A DNA stretch of 64,000 bases, from positions 326,044-390,043 of the forward strand of contig BDDD01000170.1 of the NCBI GenBank assembly GCA_001972305.1. The letters are read 5' to 3'. The notes below the pieces were generated by a model that saw only the letters and a list, made by a program, of their open reading frames with translations, ran no database searches and had not been told where the DNA came from. The position numbers were made by a program, and so were the translations under genes. Positions 34,851 through 46,400 of this stretch are shown here, one piece after another. This DNA comes from Cephalotus follicularis. Taxonomy: Eukaryota > Streptophyta > Magnoliopsida > Oxalidales > Cephalotaceae. Within the stretch, counting starts at the first letter, position 1. Every line of letters begins with the position of its first letter.

Positions 34851-35419
34851 ATAAGAGTTGAAATGTATTCAACTGATTATTCTGCTGACATGATGTGATT
34901 GTTTAAAGTTCTAGATTATAGCACTTTTGGGTGTGATTGATATATGATTGTTTGGATTGGACGGAACTATGCTAGATGATATACCAGAATAGGATCATTA
35001 CGGTTGGGAGAGTGAAAGTGATTAACTGAATAAAGTGCTAATTGGAGTTATTTGGAGTTGCGGGATAATAATAGGTAATATGTTGGGTTCTTGGAGACCC
35101 AGTGGTATGGATATGGTATGGTTACAGATCGAACAGAGACAGATTGTACGGTTACGGGTTGTGCAGTCATAAACCATATGATTATGGATCGTATGGTTAT
35201 GAATTGTTTGATGTGGATGAGCTTTGGTTGCAAGCCTATCGCTCCAGTTTCACCGTACATCCGGCGATTAGCAGGTTTTATCGAGATCTGAAGCTCGATG
35301 TTGGTGGAAGTGTGATGGTAATACCATAGGCTTGGAAAGCCACTTAGAACCTGAGGAAGAAGTGAAGGCATTCTACCTTCACATGTTTAATCTAGGGAAT
35401 CTCGGGATGAGATTTCTCT

Positions 35420-35432
35420 AAGGGGGGGAGGA
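35420..35432 (+). other. LARD-like element polypurine tract
   Basis: AAGGGGGGGAGGA ends at the base before the 3' LTR start, as in an LTR retrotransposon. Confidence 0.9.
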
Positions 35433-38312
35433 TGTAACGCCCCTAAATTTCATAAATAATTATTATGAAATAAAACGGATAGAGGCCCGGAGTAATAAAA
35501 AGGTATTACGCATGAAGCCATAATTATGTTAGCCAAAACGGCTAATAAAGCCTATTTTTAATGCGCGATCGTAAAGCCCAATGTTTGAAATATTATTTCG
35601 ATTATTTTGGTGGTTGTTCGGATAATATATGTCGCAATTCACAAAAAAATCGGGACCCATACCTTAGTATTTTACCAGTAAATACTAAAGGGAAGCCAAA
35701 AGAATAAAGGGAGAAAGGGAAAGACACGGGCGCATCACGCACCCATGCAAAAGAGAAGACAGCGGGAGCTTTGTGCGCCCGCACCAGGGAGAGAAAGCGA
35801 GAGAGAGTGGTAGAGAGCTCGGAGCAGAGGGAGAGAGAGCGCGCTGGAGCCAGCCACCGGACCAGGAGACGACGACGGGCAACCCATGCCCTCAACCCGC
35901 CGGTAAGCTCTTCCCTCTTCTCCTCTTTTCTCTTCTTTTTCTTCTCCTCTGTCGTCACTGTGCATGCCATCTGCCGTCGTTTCCCGGCATCGTTAGCGTC
36001 CCGGATGGAGGGGGGTTTCATCTAGAAGGCCCGCTCTATCCATTTTGACCACCACTGAGGGGTGGTTCGGCCAGAATAGGCCAAGATGTGTCAACTGAGT
36101 CGACTTGGAGAGTTGACTCACGGCTACCTGAGACCGTGCTTTTGGCATCGAGTCTCAGCGAGTCACGGACAGGGATGCGTATAACAGGTTAATGTGGGGC
36201 GTTTTTGGGTGGTGATCGAACCTGTTGAGGTCCGACGAGTTGACTTAGTAAGTCAAAACTCGATGTCGGCCGTGGCGCGGTGTTTGACGCTTATTCATGG
36301 CGAGTTTTGAGCGGTTCTGTATAGACCGTTCGATGTCGAACCCCTTTATGGGTGTTTCATAAGCTGGACGAGTTGGCTGGAATCCGGCCGTCGTTTCGGT
36401 GACGGCAATGTTTTGTGTGTCGAGCATAACAGAAATGTGTTGTATGTGCAGCGTGTGAGTGGCAATTGGATTTAGCAGTGAAGAATTGATCAATTGGCGA
36501 GAACTGCGTTCAGTTCAATGGTTACTGGGAAAGGTTCGGCAATTGAACCTGCGGCTCGACTGTGCTGCTCTACTGCGATTCCTAACTTGGAATCAGAGAT
36601 AGGGGAAGCCATGATTGTATTTTGTGTTCAATAATTGGTGTTTGTTCAGTGATATTTATGCATAGTTTGCATGGCCTGTTGTACTGTTTTTGGTCACTGA
36701 AATGATGCTACGTTGTACTGATGTGTAATATCATATTGCATGTCGATTTTCTGGGCTTTATACATGTTGGATTGCATGTCATTATGGTGAAATTGTTACA
36801 GGTTGGTCACGTCGTGAGGAAGAAGAAGACTGCTACTTGAAGCCGTCGATGCCTTTGGTAAGCGTCGACGCTTTGTGCTGTGAATTGCATTTTATATACT
36901 GAATACGTTTTGAACATCGACGCTTATGGGAGGAGACATCGACACCTAGACACTGGAAGCGCGAACCCCTAAAGAATAAATGTTGACGCTTTAGAGTCCT
37001 GCTTGGACAGTTTTTACGATTTTGACACCCGACGACCCCGATTTCGCTTAGGATGCATTAGAGCATTTGTATGCATTGCATATGTACTATTTATTGCCTG
37101 GTTAATGACTGTTATAAATTGATTATGATTTCTAAGTATTGTAATATTAGAAATGCACATATGAGTTGGAAACTACTATGTTTGAGTACGAAAATGTAAA
37201 ATGAGTACTGTTATATTTTCAAACATACTGGGAAAGAAATTTCCACTACTGAACAGTTTAAAGTATTTTCTATCTACTGAAAATGCGTCTTTCAAATGTT
37301 TATGACCTTTGAACACATTTTGAAATGAACTGCCTATTGTTGATCTAAATGATCACGACTTTACTGTTTACTGCACTGTTTACTGTATTGATTCACTGTG
37401 TTGCTCTGTAAATTTACTGTGTTTGTCCTTGAGCCACTAGTTGCATGGTGGAGACTGCCAGTGCTGGCTAGTGTCAGGGTTGACCTAGGAGCCAGGAGTT
37501 GGCTGAGTAACTCACTGTACTATACTGTTGCCTCGCTTGGTTGCCTGGAGAAGGGACCGAAGTGGGAGTGTAGCGTGGGGCCAGGAGATGGCGACGTTAC
37601 ACATATTGCCTGCCTGTTGTGGTCCTTTTGCGGACTTACTGTACTGCCTGGTTATCCTTTTCGGACATTACTGTGCCTGTTGATGTAGCCATGGCCTGAC
37701 TATTACTATACTGTTATTGCATACATATATTTTACATATATATGTCGCTACCGTTATTTTACTGTACTGCTAATATATATATTTTTCATATATATATGAA
37801 CTGGTATTTCCTGCACTGCATCATTTACGCATACATTACATGACATGCATTTAATGTTGATCCCAAATTGCTCTTATGACTTAGCCGAGTGAGGACAAAG
37901 GCTAACCCCCCTACTTTACAGATTCATGCAGTGGACCGGTGTTAGACTAGCATGGATGAAGAGCAAGCCTTATTTTAGTTGTTGTGGGCTTTATGTTCTT
38001 CCGGGTTGTAATAAACTATTTTTTAAAGAATACTTATGTACTGTACTGATGGTTATCTGTTGTACTTTAGTTTTGGGTTAAAGTACTGTGATCACGCTCC
38101 GTTTTGTGGGCTTTTAACAATGACATATTTGTATTGAGTAGCGTGCAGTATGGGATGCACGTTACGAGTTTTTCAGCTTATGAGTCTTAATGCTTCCGCA
38201 ATTGATATCATGTTTGAAAAGTTTAAATTTTATGGTTTTTGCATAAGCTGAATCTTTATGTTAATTGTCTTTACCGCTTCTACGTGTGTTTACACGAAAC
38301 CAGGGCATGACA
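35433..38312 (+). repeat. LARD-like element 3' LTR (2880 bp)
   Basis: Collinear with the 5' LTR over its whole length, including the GA-rich island (about 35790-36010), the GTCGAC-type cluster, the hairpin (37881-37905) and the TTCCGCAATTGATAT box. It ends GGGCATGACA and is followed by the target duplication. Confidence 0.93.
36840..36995. repeat. GTCGAC-type motif cluster, LARD 3' LTR
   Basis: Variants CGTCGATGCC, GCGTCGACGC, ACATCGACGC, GACATCGACACC and TGTTGACGC lie at the same positions as in the 5' LTR. The two copies have lost different CpG sites. Confidence 0.85.
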
Positions 38313-38317
38313 AGGGG

Positions 38318-39440
38318 AGTCCAACTCAGGCTTTTTTTATTGAGCTGTTGAGGTGCGCCAGTCAAAAAATCATATTGTGAGAGTTAGAGATGAAAATGGA
38401 GACTGGGTAGAGATGCAGGCAGATATCATTAGTGTGTGTGTCAGCCATTTCAGCAAGATTCTGGGTTCACAAGGCGATCAAGAGACTAGTTTACACGGCC
38501 TCAGTGGCTATGGGAAGCAGATTACAGAACATGAAAAAGGCACTATTGCTGCCCTATAAGTAGACAGGAAGTACATGATGCATTTTGGTCCCTAAACCCC
38601 AACAAAGCCCCAGGTCCAGATGGATACAATGGGTGCTTCTATAGGGAGGCCTGGAGTGTTATAGGAAATGACTGCATTGATGCTGTCCTCAGCTTCTTTA
38701 CTTCTGGTTTCCTGCCGAATTGCTTCAATGCTACAACCTTAGCTCTGGTCCCTAAAGTGAAGTCCCCAGAATCGATGGGAGATTTTAGGCCAGTTGCGTG
38801 TTGCAATTTCATCTACAAGGCTATAGCCAAAATTCTTACAAATAGGCTGAAGCATGTCCTCCAAAACCTAGTGGACCCTGCTCAGTCAGCGTTCATCCGT
38901 GGGAGAAGTATCAAGGACAATGTTTTGCTGGCGCAAGAACTGCTACACAATTATCATGCAAATAGGGGAGCTGTACGGTGTGCCATCAAGGTAGACATTT
39001 ATAAAGCTTATGATACCATTCGCTGGGATTTTATTATTGCTATGCTGAAGAAGATTGGATGCTCGGAGAAGTTTGTCTTTTGGATTCAGCAGTGTATCAC
39101 GAACCCTACCTTGTCGGTGGCTATCAATGGAAGCTTACATGGATTTCTCCCTTGGAAAAGGGACCTTAGGCAGGGTGATCCGCTATCACCTTACCTCTTT
39201 GCTTTGGGAATGGACTACTTATCTCATCTTCTCCATCAGGCTGCTCAGAGTGGTCGGTTCCATTTCCACCCAAAATGTAGGTTGTTGGGAATCACTCATT
39301 TATGCTATGCCGATGATCTCCTTCTACTCTCCGTTGCAAAGATAGAATCCATATGTTGCCTTATGGAGGCTCTGGATAATTTCAGAGAAGCCTTAGGACT
39401 TACAGTGAGTGCAAATAAAAGCCTCATTTTTTTTCTATAA
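38318..39440 (+). pseudogene. LINE ORF2, reverse transcriptase
   Basis: After the insertion the frame carries KNHIVRVRDENGDWVE, then with a frame change near 38555 continues as RQEVHDAFWSLNPNKAPGPD. RT blocks follow: FRPVACCNFIYKAIAKILTN, a QSAFIRGRSIKDNVLLAQEL block, KVDIYKAYDTIRWDF (first catalytic aspartate), LRQGDPLSPYLFA and CYADDLLLLS (YADD in place of the common FADD). The frame ends in a T run near 39425, where a frame change moves the reading to the next segment. The enzyme copies LINE RNA at the nicked target. Confidence 0.93.
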
Positions 39441-40824
39441 CACTAAGAGACGAGTGAAAAGCAACATTCTTAGGAGCGTTCAGTTTAATGAAGGTACAGT
39501 CCCGGTAACTTATTTGGGGCTGCCTTTGATAACAAAGAGACTCTCACGGGCAGACTGTTCCCCGCTGGTTGAACGCCTCATAATAAAGGTGAACAGCTGG
39601 ATGAGCAAAGACTTGTCCTTTGCCGGCCGCCTTCAACTCATTAAAGCTACCCTAGTCAGCATGCAGGTTTATTGGTGCAATGCATTTCTTCTGCATTGGA
39701 ATATTATCAAATAATGCGAGCGGGCTCTAAGGACTTTTCTATGGGGGCATATCCGTGGGAAGATAAAGTGGACAGAGGTGTGTAAACCTTTAAAGGAGGG
39801 AGGTTTAGGAGTAAAAGACTTCAAAACCTGGAATAAGACATTGCTCCTTAAACAAGTCTGGAGTGTCTTGATGGAGCAATCCCTTTGGGCAAAGTGGTGC
39901 CATGCCTACCTTATTAACAGTTCCAACTTCTGGATTTTACCAGTTAGAGGAAAGCTCTCATGGTCTTGGAGACAAACTCTTCTCCTCAGAAGGTTAGCAA
40001 AGGATCATATACTCTATATATGTGGAAATAGGGAGAGGTTTTCTCTTTGGTTTGATCCGTGGCTGCAAGGGGTATCGGTTCATGCACTCTATGGTCAGAG
40101 GGTGATCTATGACACTGGATTGGGTCAGCAAGTGCTAGTTAAGGATGTCATCTGGCAGGGGCCTTGGTGCTGGCCTCTGGTTTCTGGTGACCTATTAGAA
40201 ATCCAACAGCGTATGCATGATATTCCTATATCCTCTAATCCATATAATATCTACTGGGGATCTGTGGGGCATTCGTTTTCTACTGGTAGGGCCTGGCATG
40301 ATATTCGAACTCGATCTAGTGAGGTAGGGTGGTATGACTTGGTATGGCATCCTTCTCGTATACTGAAACATGCCTTTTGCCTATGGCTAGATCTCCGTGG
40401 TACTCACAGAACAAGAGACAAATTGCTAGCTGCTGGGGTGATACAATCTAACCAATGTGAGTTCCACTATGGTGAGAGTGAATCTTTGGTGCACCTTTTC
40501 TTTCAGTGTCCTTATTCGGCAAGTATATGGTTGGCAATTCTAAGAATGTGCAATATCTCCATACAGTGTCTCCATTGGTCAGACGAAGTTAACTGGATGA
40601 CTGGCCATGCAAAGGGTAACAATTTCCCGGCTATGGTGAGGAAGTTGGCCTTTGCAGCAGTTGTGTACCACATATGGATTGAAAGGAACCGGCAGATTTT
40701 CAAGAATAGCTTCCTCCCTTTCCAGAAAATTGTTCGAAAGGTAAAAGCAGATGTGGCGGGGAAGCTTTTCATGTGTAACAAATCTATGGAGAATGAACGA
40801 CACCATACCTTATGCATTAACTAG
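39409..40824 (+). pseudogene. LINE ORF2, C-terminal region with zf-RVT-type domain
   Basis: Continues the RT with YNTKRRVKSNILRSVQFNEG, VTYLGLPLITKRLSRADCSP and FAGRLQLIKATLVSMQVYW, the thumb region of plant LINE RTs. A premature TAA at 39712 follows; the same frame then runs to the end (TEVCKPLKEGGLGVKDFKTW). Near the C-terminus, WHPSRILKHAFCLWLDLRGT, CEFHYGESESLVHLFFQCPY and a final helical part resemble the zf-RVT domain; the cysteine/histidine pattern is C..HLFFQC. It ends with LCIN at 40822-40824. Confidence 0.9.
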
Positions 40825-40846
40825 GGGATAACGTGGCAGGGGCAAC

Positions 40847-40851
40847 GGTAG
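40847..40851. repeat. Target site duplication GGTAG (partner at 43059-43063)
   Basis: Five LINE 3' UTR bases are repeated exactly on both sides of the solo LTR. Confidence 0.93.
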
Positions 40852-41019
40852 AGTAACGCCCGAGATTTTGAACAATGTAATATTTCGATTTAATTGAAAT
40901 ATTATTATTGGGTTAATGAGAATGGTTGAGTTTTTGACCTCAAAGATGCTTATAAACCCTAAATATTGTTGGGAGAAAGGAATATGTGTGATAAGCTTAA
41001 AACGGCGCTGTTTTGGGGT

Positions 41020-41510
41020 AAAGACATCGACGTCTTTATAAAGATGTGGACGCCTATGGGAACCAGGGCACACGTGATTGAATGGGCATGCACGTCGACA
41101 ATGAAAGAAGGCATCGAGACCTTCTTACACAAAGGGAAAAGACATCGACGTCTAAGGAAAGACGTCGACGCCTTTGTAAAGAATGGCTGTCACGTTATGC
41201 ACTGACAGAGTAACATGCAAGGGGGGGCATGAATGAAATGCATGAATTGCATGCTTGTTGGGAGTTGAACTAAATGATTGATTGATGATATGAACATCTG
41301 TTGGTGTAAACTATATATGCATGTTGATTTCTGGGTGAATTCCATGCTTGATTGTATGTGCATAAGGGTTGAGTACCCTGGTTTGTGGATAGAATGAAAG
41401 AGACAGTGTTCTGGGCTCTTATGACGTCGACGCTTTTGTAGCAAACATCGACGTCTTTATGTGTTGAGGCAATAGACGTCGACGCCCCAGTTAAGCGTCG
41501 ATGTCTATTT
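41020..41510. repeat. GTCGAC-type motif clusters in the solo LTR
   Basis: Two groups: about 41025-41180 (GACATCGACGTC, GATGTGGACGCC, GCATCGAGACC, GACATCGACGTC, GACGTCGACGCC) and about 41424-41505 (GACGTCGACGC, ACATCGACGTC, GACGTCGACGCC, GCGTCGATGTC). These are among the best-preserved copies in the window. Confidence 0.92.
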
Positions 41511-42007
41511 CAACAATTGCAGAACGCAATGTTGCCTTCTGGACTTCATGGATTTTCTGGTGGGTTGATGATCTAGTTATGTACGTGGATAACCTGTTAT
41601 GCACGCTACACTGTGTATCGTGTGTCTTGAATTGCATGTGTGGAAATATATATTTCCTAAAACGGACTGTACAAATGATTTCAAATGCTTGGAATTATGT
41701 ATACGGAAATATGTAATATTGTCAAGTATTTTATACATAATAAATTACTTGGAAAACGAATTGTGACGGAAATATATGTTTTCCAAAAGGATTGTGAAAC
41801 GGTTTTACATAATTAAATTTATGTTATATGGACATGAGTATTTTCGAAGGATCGGAATACATTTTAATGTTTGTTTTCAAGTATTTTATGATACACTAAA
41901 ACTACTTGAAAAGGATTGAAAAGGGACCCTTGTATTTTGGGCAATATATATATGTAATGTTTCAAGAATTCATACATATAAACTACTTGAAAAGGACTGT
42001 GAAATTA

Positions 42008-42345
42008 CTAAACCCTGTTGGGTAAGTAACTAAAATGGTAAACCATGTTTTAAACGGACTGATGCTCATATGGGATGTTTGTTTGCAAGTATTTCTTATA
42101 TGTTAATTACTTGTGATGGCTTTCTTGGATTACTAAACCCTGTTGGGTAAGTGGCCAGGAATTCCGCTACTGAGCTCTGTTGGGAAGCAGTTGGAAGTTC
42201 CGTATACGGTAGCCACTAAGCTCTGTTAGGCAAGCGGCTAGGGTTTCCCACGAATTGGTTACTGAGCTCTGTTGGGCAAGTAGCTAGGGACTCCCATCTG
42301 GTTACTAAGCACTGTTGAGCAAGTAACCGGTTGCTGAGCCTGGGT
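42008..42345. repeat. Degenerate minisatellite in the solo LTR
   Basis: About seven units built on ACTGAGCTCTGTTGGGCAAG and close variants (ACTAAACCCTGTTGGGTAAG, ACTAAGCTCTGTTAGGCAAG), each followed by a short A/G-rich tail, at irregular 40-60 bp spacing apart from the first unit. Confidence 0.85.
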
Positions 42346-42566
42346 GTCAGCAACTTTGATCTGGCTTGATGGGTCCTTAGTGACCTGATCGTTGTATTTG
42401 GCCCTTTGGGGATAATTTCATACTTGTACTATTGTGACCTCGGTGAAACTTGTTTGTGGATATATATATATATTATGATCATGTATATCCTGTGTTATTA
42501 TGTACTGCATCATGAATGCATTCATATCATGTCATTCATTACTTGATCCCAAGATGTGTTTTATGC

Positions 42567-42591
42567 TTAGCCGAGTGAGGACAAAGGCTAA
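42567..42591 (+). promoter_or_regulatory. TTAGCC...GGCTAA hairpin, solo LTR
   Basis: A six-pair stem with a 13-base loop (GAGTGAGGACAAA), followed by CCCCC-type sequence. The same design is found at 32046-32070 and 37881-37905. Confidence 0.7.
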
Positions 42592-43063
42592 CCCCCTACT
42601 GTTTCAGATTGACGGAGAAAATTGGACAGGTGCGGCTAAAGCTATTTTGGGACCCGCTATCTGAAAGTTGTTTAAACTATTTTGTATTATGATAATCCTA
42701 CTCATGTTGGAGAGGATGATGTTTTGTACTTGTTCAATTTGGATATTGTATTTGGGGTTTTGGAACAATGCTTTGGTAATTGATTTTTTTTATATGAACT
42801 TCTCTATGGGAGATGTTGTGGTTTAAATGATGGTTATATCACGCTCCGTTTCTTCAGCAGTTAACAATGATGTTGTTTTGTGGTAACACGTAGTATGGGA
42901 TGCGTGTTACGATTGCTAGTTCGGCTTATATTTTAAAGGCTTCCGCAACTGATATATCTGTCTAAAAAAAGATTTAAATTTATCATAAATTTGGATAAGC
43001 CGGATTATTTATGTTAATTGCTACCTTTTATACGTTGTTTGGAAAACGGGGTGTGACAGGTAG

Positions 43064-43411
43064 GCATGTAGAGGGCCTCATGATCCACTGGGTACGACTG
43101 GCAAGATGCTGATGGCGTCTATGTGTAGTAGTCTGTCATAGTTTGTACAAGATAGTTTTTTATTACCACTATAGGTGCTAGGTCACTGTTAGCACATGCA
43201 TATGACTTACACTTTACGGTTTGCATGGAAAGTACTACTTTCCTACTTTAGGGAGCACATGCATAGGTTAGTAAATAGCAAGGTTTGCATGGAAAGTGCT
43301 GAGTTACTTGTTTTAGAGGGTTCCAGCATGTCTGGCTTTTGTATACGTGATGATGGGTTGTACACACCATAGTTTATTATCCATAAATACCAAATTTGTT
43401 CCAAAAAAAAA
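43064..43411 (+). other. LINE 3' UTR and poly(A) tail
   Basis: The 3' UTR starts at 40825, is split by the solo LTR and resumes after its second GGTAG. It is unrelated to the satellite and ends in nine A residues (43403-43411) before satellite resumes. It contains two spaced copies of GGTTTGCATGGAAAGT (43219 and 43283), about 64 bp apart. Confidence 0.85.
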
Positions 43412-46400
43412 TTGCCATCCTAAGTGCCAAACATGAGGCTCTTGGCTTCTGGGAGGCCAAATGCCATTCTTATGTGCCTTAATGTAGAGTTTGACTTAAG
43501 AAATTCTTTAATTGCCTTCCTAAGTGTCAAAAATGAGGCCATGGCTTCCAGAAGGGTAAATGACCTTCCTATGTCCCGAGGGTGAAGTGTTTGATTGACT
43601 GAAGGCCTAAATTGACTTTCTAGACACCAAAGATGATTCCTTTACTCTCTAGCATGCCAGATAACTTATATCTACCATGCTTGAAGTATATGGATTAACA
43701 AAGGCACATATTCCCTTCCTAAGAGAAAAACATAAGCACCTTGGCTCCTAGAATGCCAAATGACATTCATATGTCCCAAGGGTGAAGTGTTTGAGTTAAG
43801 GAATTGTCAAATTGACATCCTAAGTGCCAAACATGAGGCTCTAGGCTTCTGGGAGACCAAATGCCCTACTTATGTGCCTTGGCAAAGAGTTTGACTAAAA
43901 AAAATGCTTAAATTACCTTCCGAAGTACCAAAAATGAGGCCATGGCTTCCAAAAGGCTAAATGACCTTCTTGTGTGCGAAGGGTGAAGTGTTTGACTGAA
44001 TGAAGGCTTAAATCTACATTCTAGATACCAAAGATGAGTCCTTTGGTCTCTAGCAGGCCAAATCACTTATATGTGCCACGGTTTATGTGTTTGACTTAAC
44101 GAGGCACATATTTCCTTCCTAAGTGCAAAACATAAGGACCTTGGTTCCTGTAAGTCCAAGTGACTTTCATATGTGCCAAGGGCGAAGTGTTTGAGATAAG
44201 GAAATGTCAAACTGCCATCCTAAATGCCAAACATGAGGCTCTAGGCTTCCGAGAGGGCAAATGCCCTTGTTATATGCCTTCGTAAAGAGTTTTAGTTAAG
44301 AAATGCTTAAATTTCCTTCCAAAGCGTAAAAAATGAGGCCATGTCTTCCAAAAGGCTAAATGGCCTTCTTGTGTTCGAAGGGTGAAGTGTTTGACTGAAT
44401 GAAGGCTTAAATTGACTTTCTAGACACCAAGGATGTGTCCATTGGTCTCCAGTAGGCCAAATCACTTATATGTACCACAGTTTAAGTGCTTTACTTAACG
44501 AAGGCACATATTTCCATCCTAAGTGCAAAACATAAGGACCTTGGTTCCTTGCACGCCAAATGACTCTCATATGTGCCAAGGGTCAAGTGCTTGAGTTAAG
44601 GAACGGTCAAATTTCCATCCTAAGTGCTAAACATGAAGTTCTTGGCTTCCGGGAGGCCAAATGCCCTTCTTATGTGCCTTTGTAAGGACATTGACTTAAA
44701 AACTGCTTAAATTGCCTTCCTTAGTGCCACAAATGAGGGCATGGCTTCCATAAGGCAAAATGACTTTCTTATGTGCCAAGGGTGAAGTGTTTGACCGATT
44801 GAAGGCTTAAATTGACTTTCAAGACACTAAAGATCTCTCCTTTGGTCTCTAGCAGGACAAATCATTTTTATGTGCCACGGTTTAAGTGTTTGACTTAATG
44901 AAGGCACATATTTCCTTCCTAAGACAAAAACATAAGGACCTTGACTCCTCGAAAGCGAAATGATTTTCATATGTGCTAAGCGTGATGTGTTTGAGTTAAG
45001 GAATGATCAAATTGCCATCCTAAGTGCCAAACATTAGACTCTTGGTTTTCGGGAGGCCAAATGCCCTTCTTATATGCCACTGAAAAGAGTTAAGAAATGC
45101 TTAAATTGCCTTCCTAAGTGCCAAAAATGAAGTCATGACTTCTAGAAGGCTAAATGACCTTCTTAATGCCAAGGGTGATGTGTTTGACTGAATGAAGGCT
45201 TAAATTGACTTCTTGGGCACCAAAGATGAGTCCTTTGGTCTCTAACAGGACAAATAACTTATATGTACCACGGTTTAAGTGTTTGACTTAACGAAGGCAC
45301 ATATTTCCTTCCTAAGTGCTAAAATATAAGGACCTTGGCTCCTGGAAGGACAAATGACCTTCATACGTGCCAAGGGTTAATTGTTTGAGTTAAGGAATGG
45401 TGAAATTGCCATCCCAATTGCCATCCTATGTGCCTTTATAAGGAGTTTGACGTAAGAAATGTTTAAATTGCCTTCCTAAGTGCCAAAAATGAGATCATGG
45501 CTTCAAGAAGGCTAAATGACCTTCTTATGTGCCAATGGTGAAGTGTTTGACTGAATGAAGGCTTAAATTGACTTTCTACACACCAAAGATGAGTCCTATG
45601 TCTCTAGAAGGCCAAATCACTTATATGTTCCACGGTTTAACTATTTGACTTAACGCGGCACATATTACCTTCCTAAGTGCAATACATAATAACCTTGGCT
45701 TCTTGAAGGACAAATAACCTTCATTTGTGGCAAGGGTAAAGTGTTTGAGTTAAGAAATGGTCAAATTGCCATCCTATGTGCCAAACATTAGGCTCTTGGC
45801 TTTTGGGAGGACAAATGCCCTTTTTATGTGCCTTGGTTAAGAGTTTGACTTAAGAAATGCTTAAATTGCCTTCCTAACTGCCAAAAATGAGGTCTGGCAT
45901 TCAGGAGGGCTAAATGACCTTCTTATGTGCAAATGGTAAAGTGTTTGATAGAATGAAGGCTTATATTGACTTCCTAGACACCAAATATGAGTCCTTTGGT
46001 CTCCAGCAGACCAAATCACTTGTATGTGCCACGATTTAAGTGTTTGACTTAACGAAGGCACATATTTCCTTCCTAAGGGCAAAACATAAGGACCTTGGTT
46101 CTTGGAAGGCCAAGAGACTTTCATATGTGTAAATGGTGAAGTGTTTGAGTTAAGGAATGGTCAAATTGGCATCCTAAGTGCCAAACATTAGGCTATTGGA
46201 TTTCGGGAGGCCATATGCCCATCTTATGTGCCTTGGTAAAGAGTTTGACTTAAGAAATGCATAAATTGCCTTCCTAAGTGCCAAAAATGAGGCCATGGCT
46301 TCCAAAAGGCTAAATGTCCTTCTTATGTGCCAAGGGTAAATTGTTTAATTGGGTGAAGGCTTAAATTTACTTCCTAGACACCAAAGATGAGTCCTTTGGT

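Larger units (their letters stand above)
29597..38312 (+). mobile_element. LARD-like Ty3/gypsy element inside the LINE (fossil)
   Basis: Two long LTRs (29597-32478 and 35433-38312, about 2.88 kb each, ends TGTAACGCCCC and GGGCRTGACA) enclose only about 2.95 kb. The internal part has a Met-tRNA-type PBS, a short gag-like region, long repeat-rich sequence with no pol, and a polypurine tract. It is flanked by AGGGG on both sides (29592-29596, 38313-38317), and the LINE reading resumes exactly, so insertion was into a LINE already present. Long LTRs with little coding capacity fit a large retrotransposon derivative that depends on other elements. The LTRs differ by a few to several percent by eye; gag is broken. 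Confidence 0.93.
40852..43058 (+). mobile_element. Solo LTR in the LINE 3' UTR (2207 bp, fossil)
   Basis: The sequence from AGTAACGCCCGAG to GGGGTGTGACA is flanked by GGTAG on both sides (40847-40851, 43059-43063) with LINE sequence beyond. A single LTR with a target duplication is the product of recombination between two LTRs. Near its 3' end it shares the GTGAGGACAAAGGCTAACCC and TTCCGCAACTGATAT blocks with the LARD-like LTR, so the families are related, but the rest differs. It contains two GTCGAC-type clusters, a minisatellite (about 42008-42345) and the TTAGCC...GGCTAA hairpin (42567-42591). No gene is seen. Confidence 0.92.
28070..43411 (+). mobile_element. LINE (non-LTR retrotransposon), 5'-truncated, split by two later insertions
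   Basis: The parts are: ORF1 tail with zinc knuckle (28070-28538), ORF2 endonuclease (from 28535), linker, reverse transcriptase (38550-39440) and C-terminal region (39409-40824), a 3' UTR and a short poly(A) at 43403-43411. Without the LARD-like element (29597-38312) and the solo LTR (40852-43058) it is about 4.4 kb. ORF1 is 5'-truncated, as is usual for LINEs. ORF2 has at least three frame changes or stops besides the insertions, so the copy is dead. The 5' boundary is uncertain by about 10 bp, and no clear target duplication is seen: left flank is early monomer A, right flank is late monomer B. Confidence 0.93.

Noticed and set aside
33300-35400. A hidden pol gene in the LARD-like element
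   Set aside because: No RT, integrase or protease motif was found in any frame; the region is made of short repeats and unmatched sequence.
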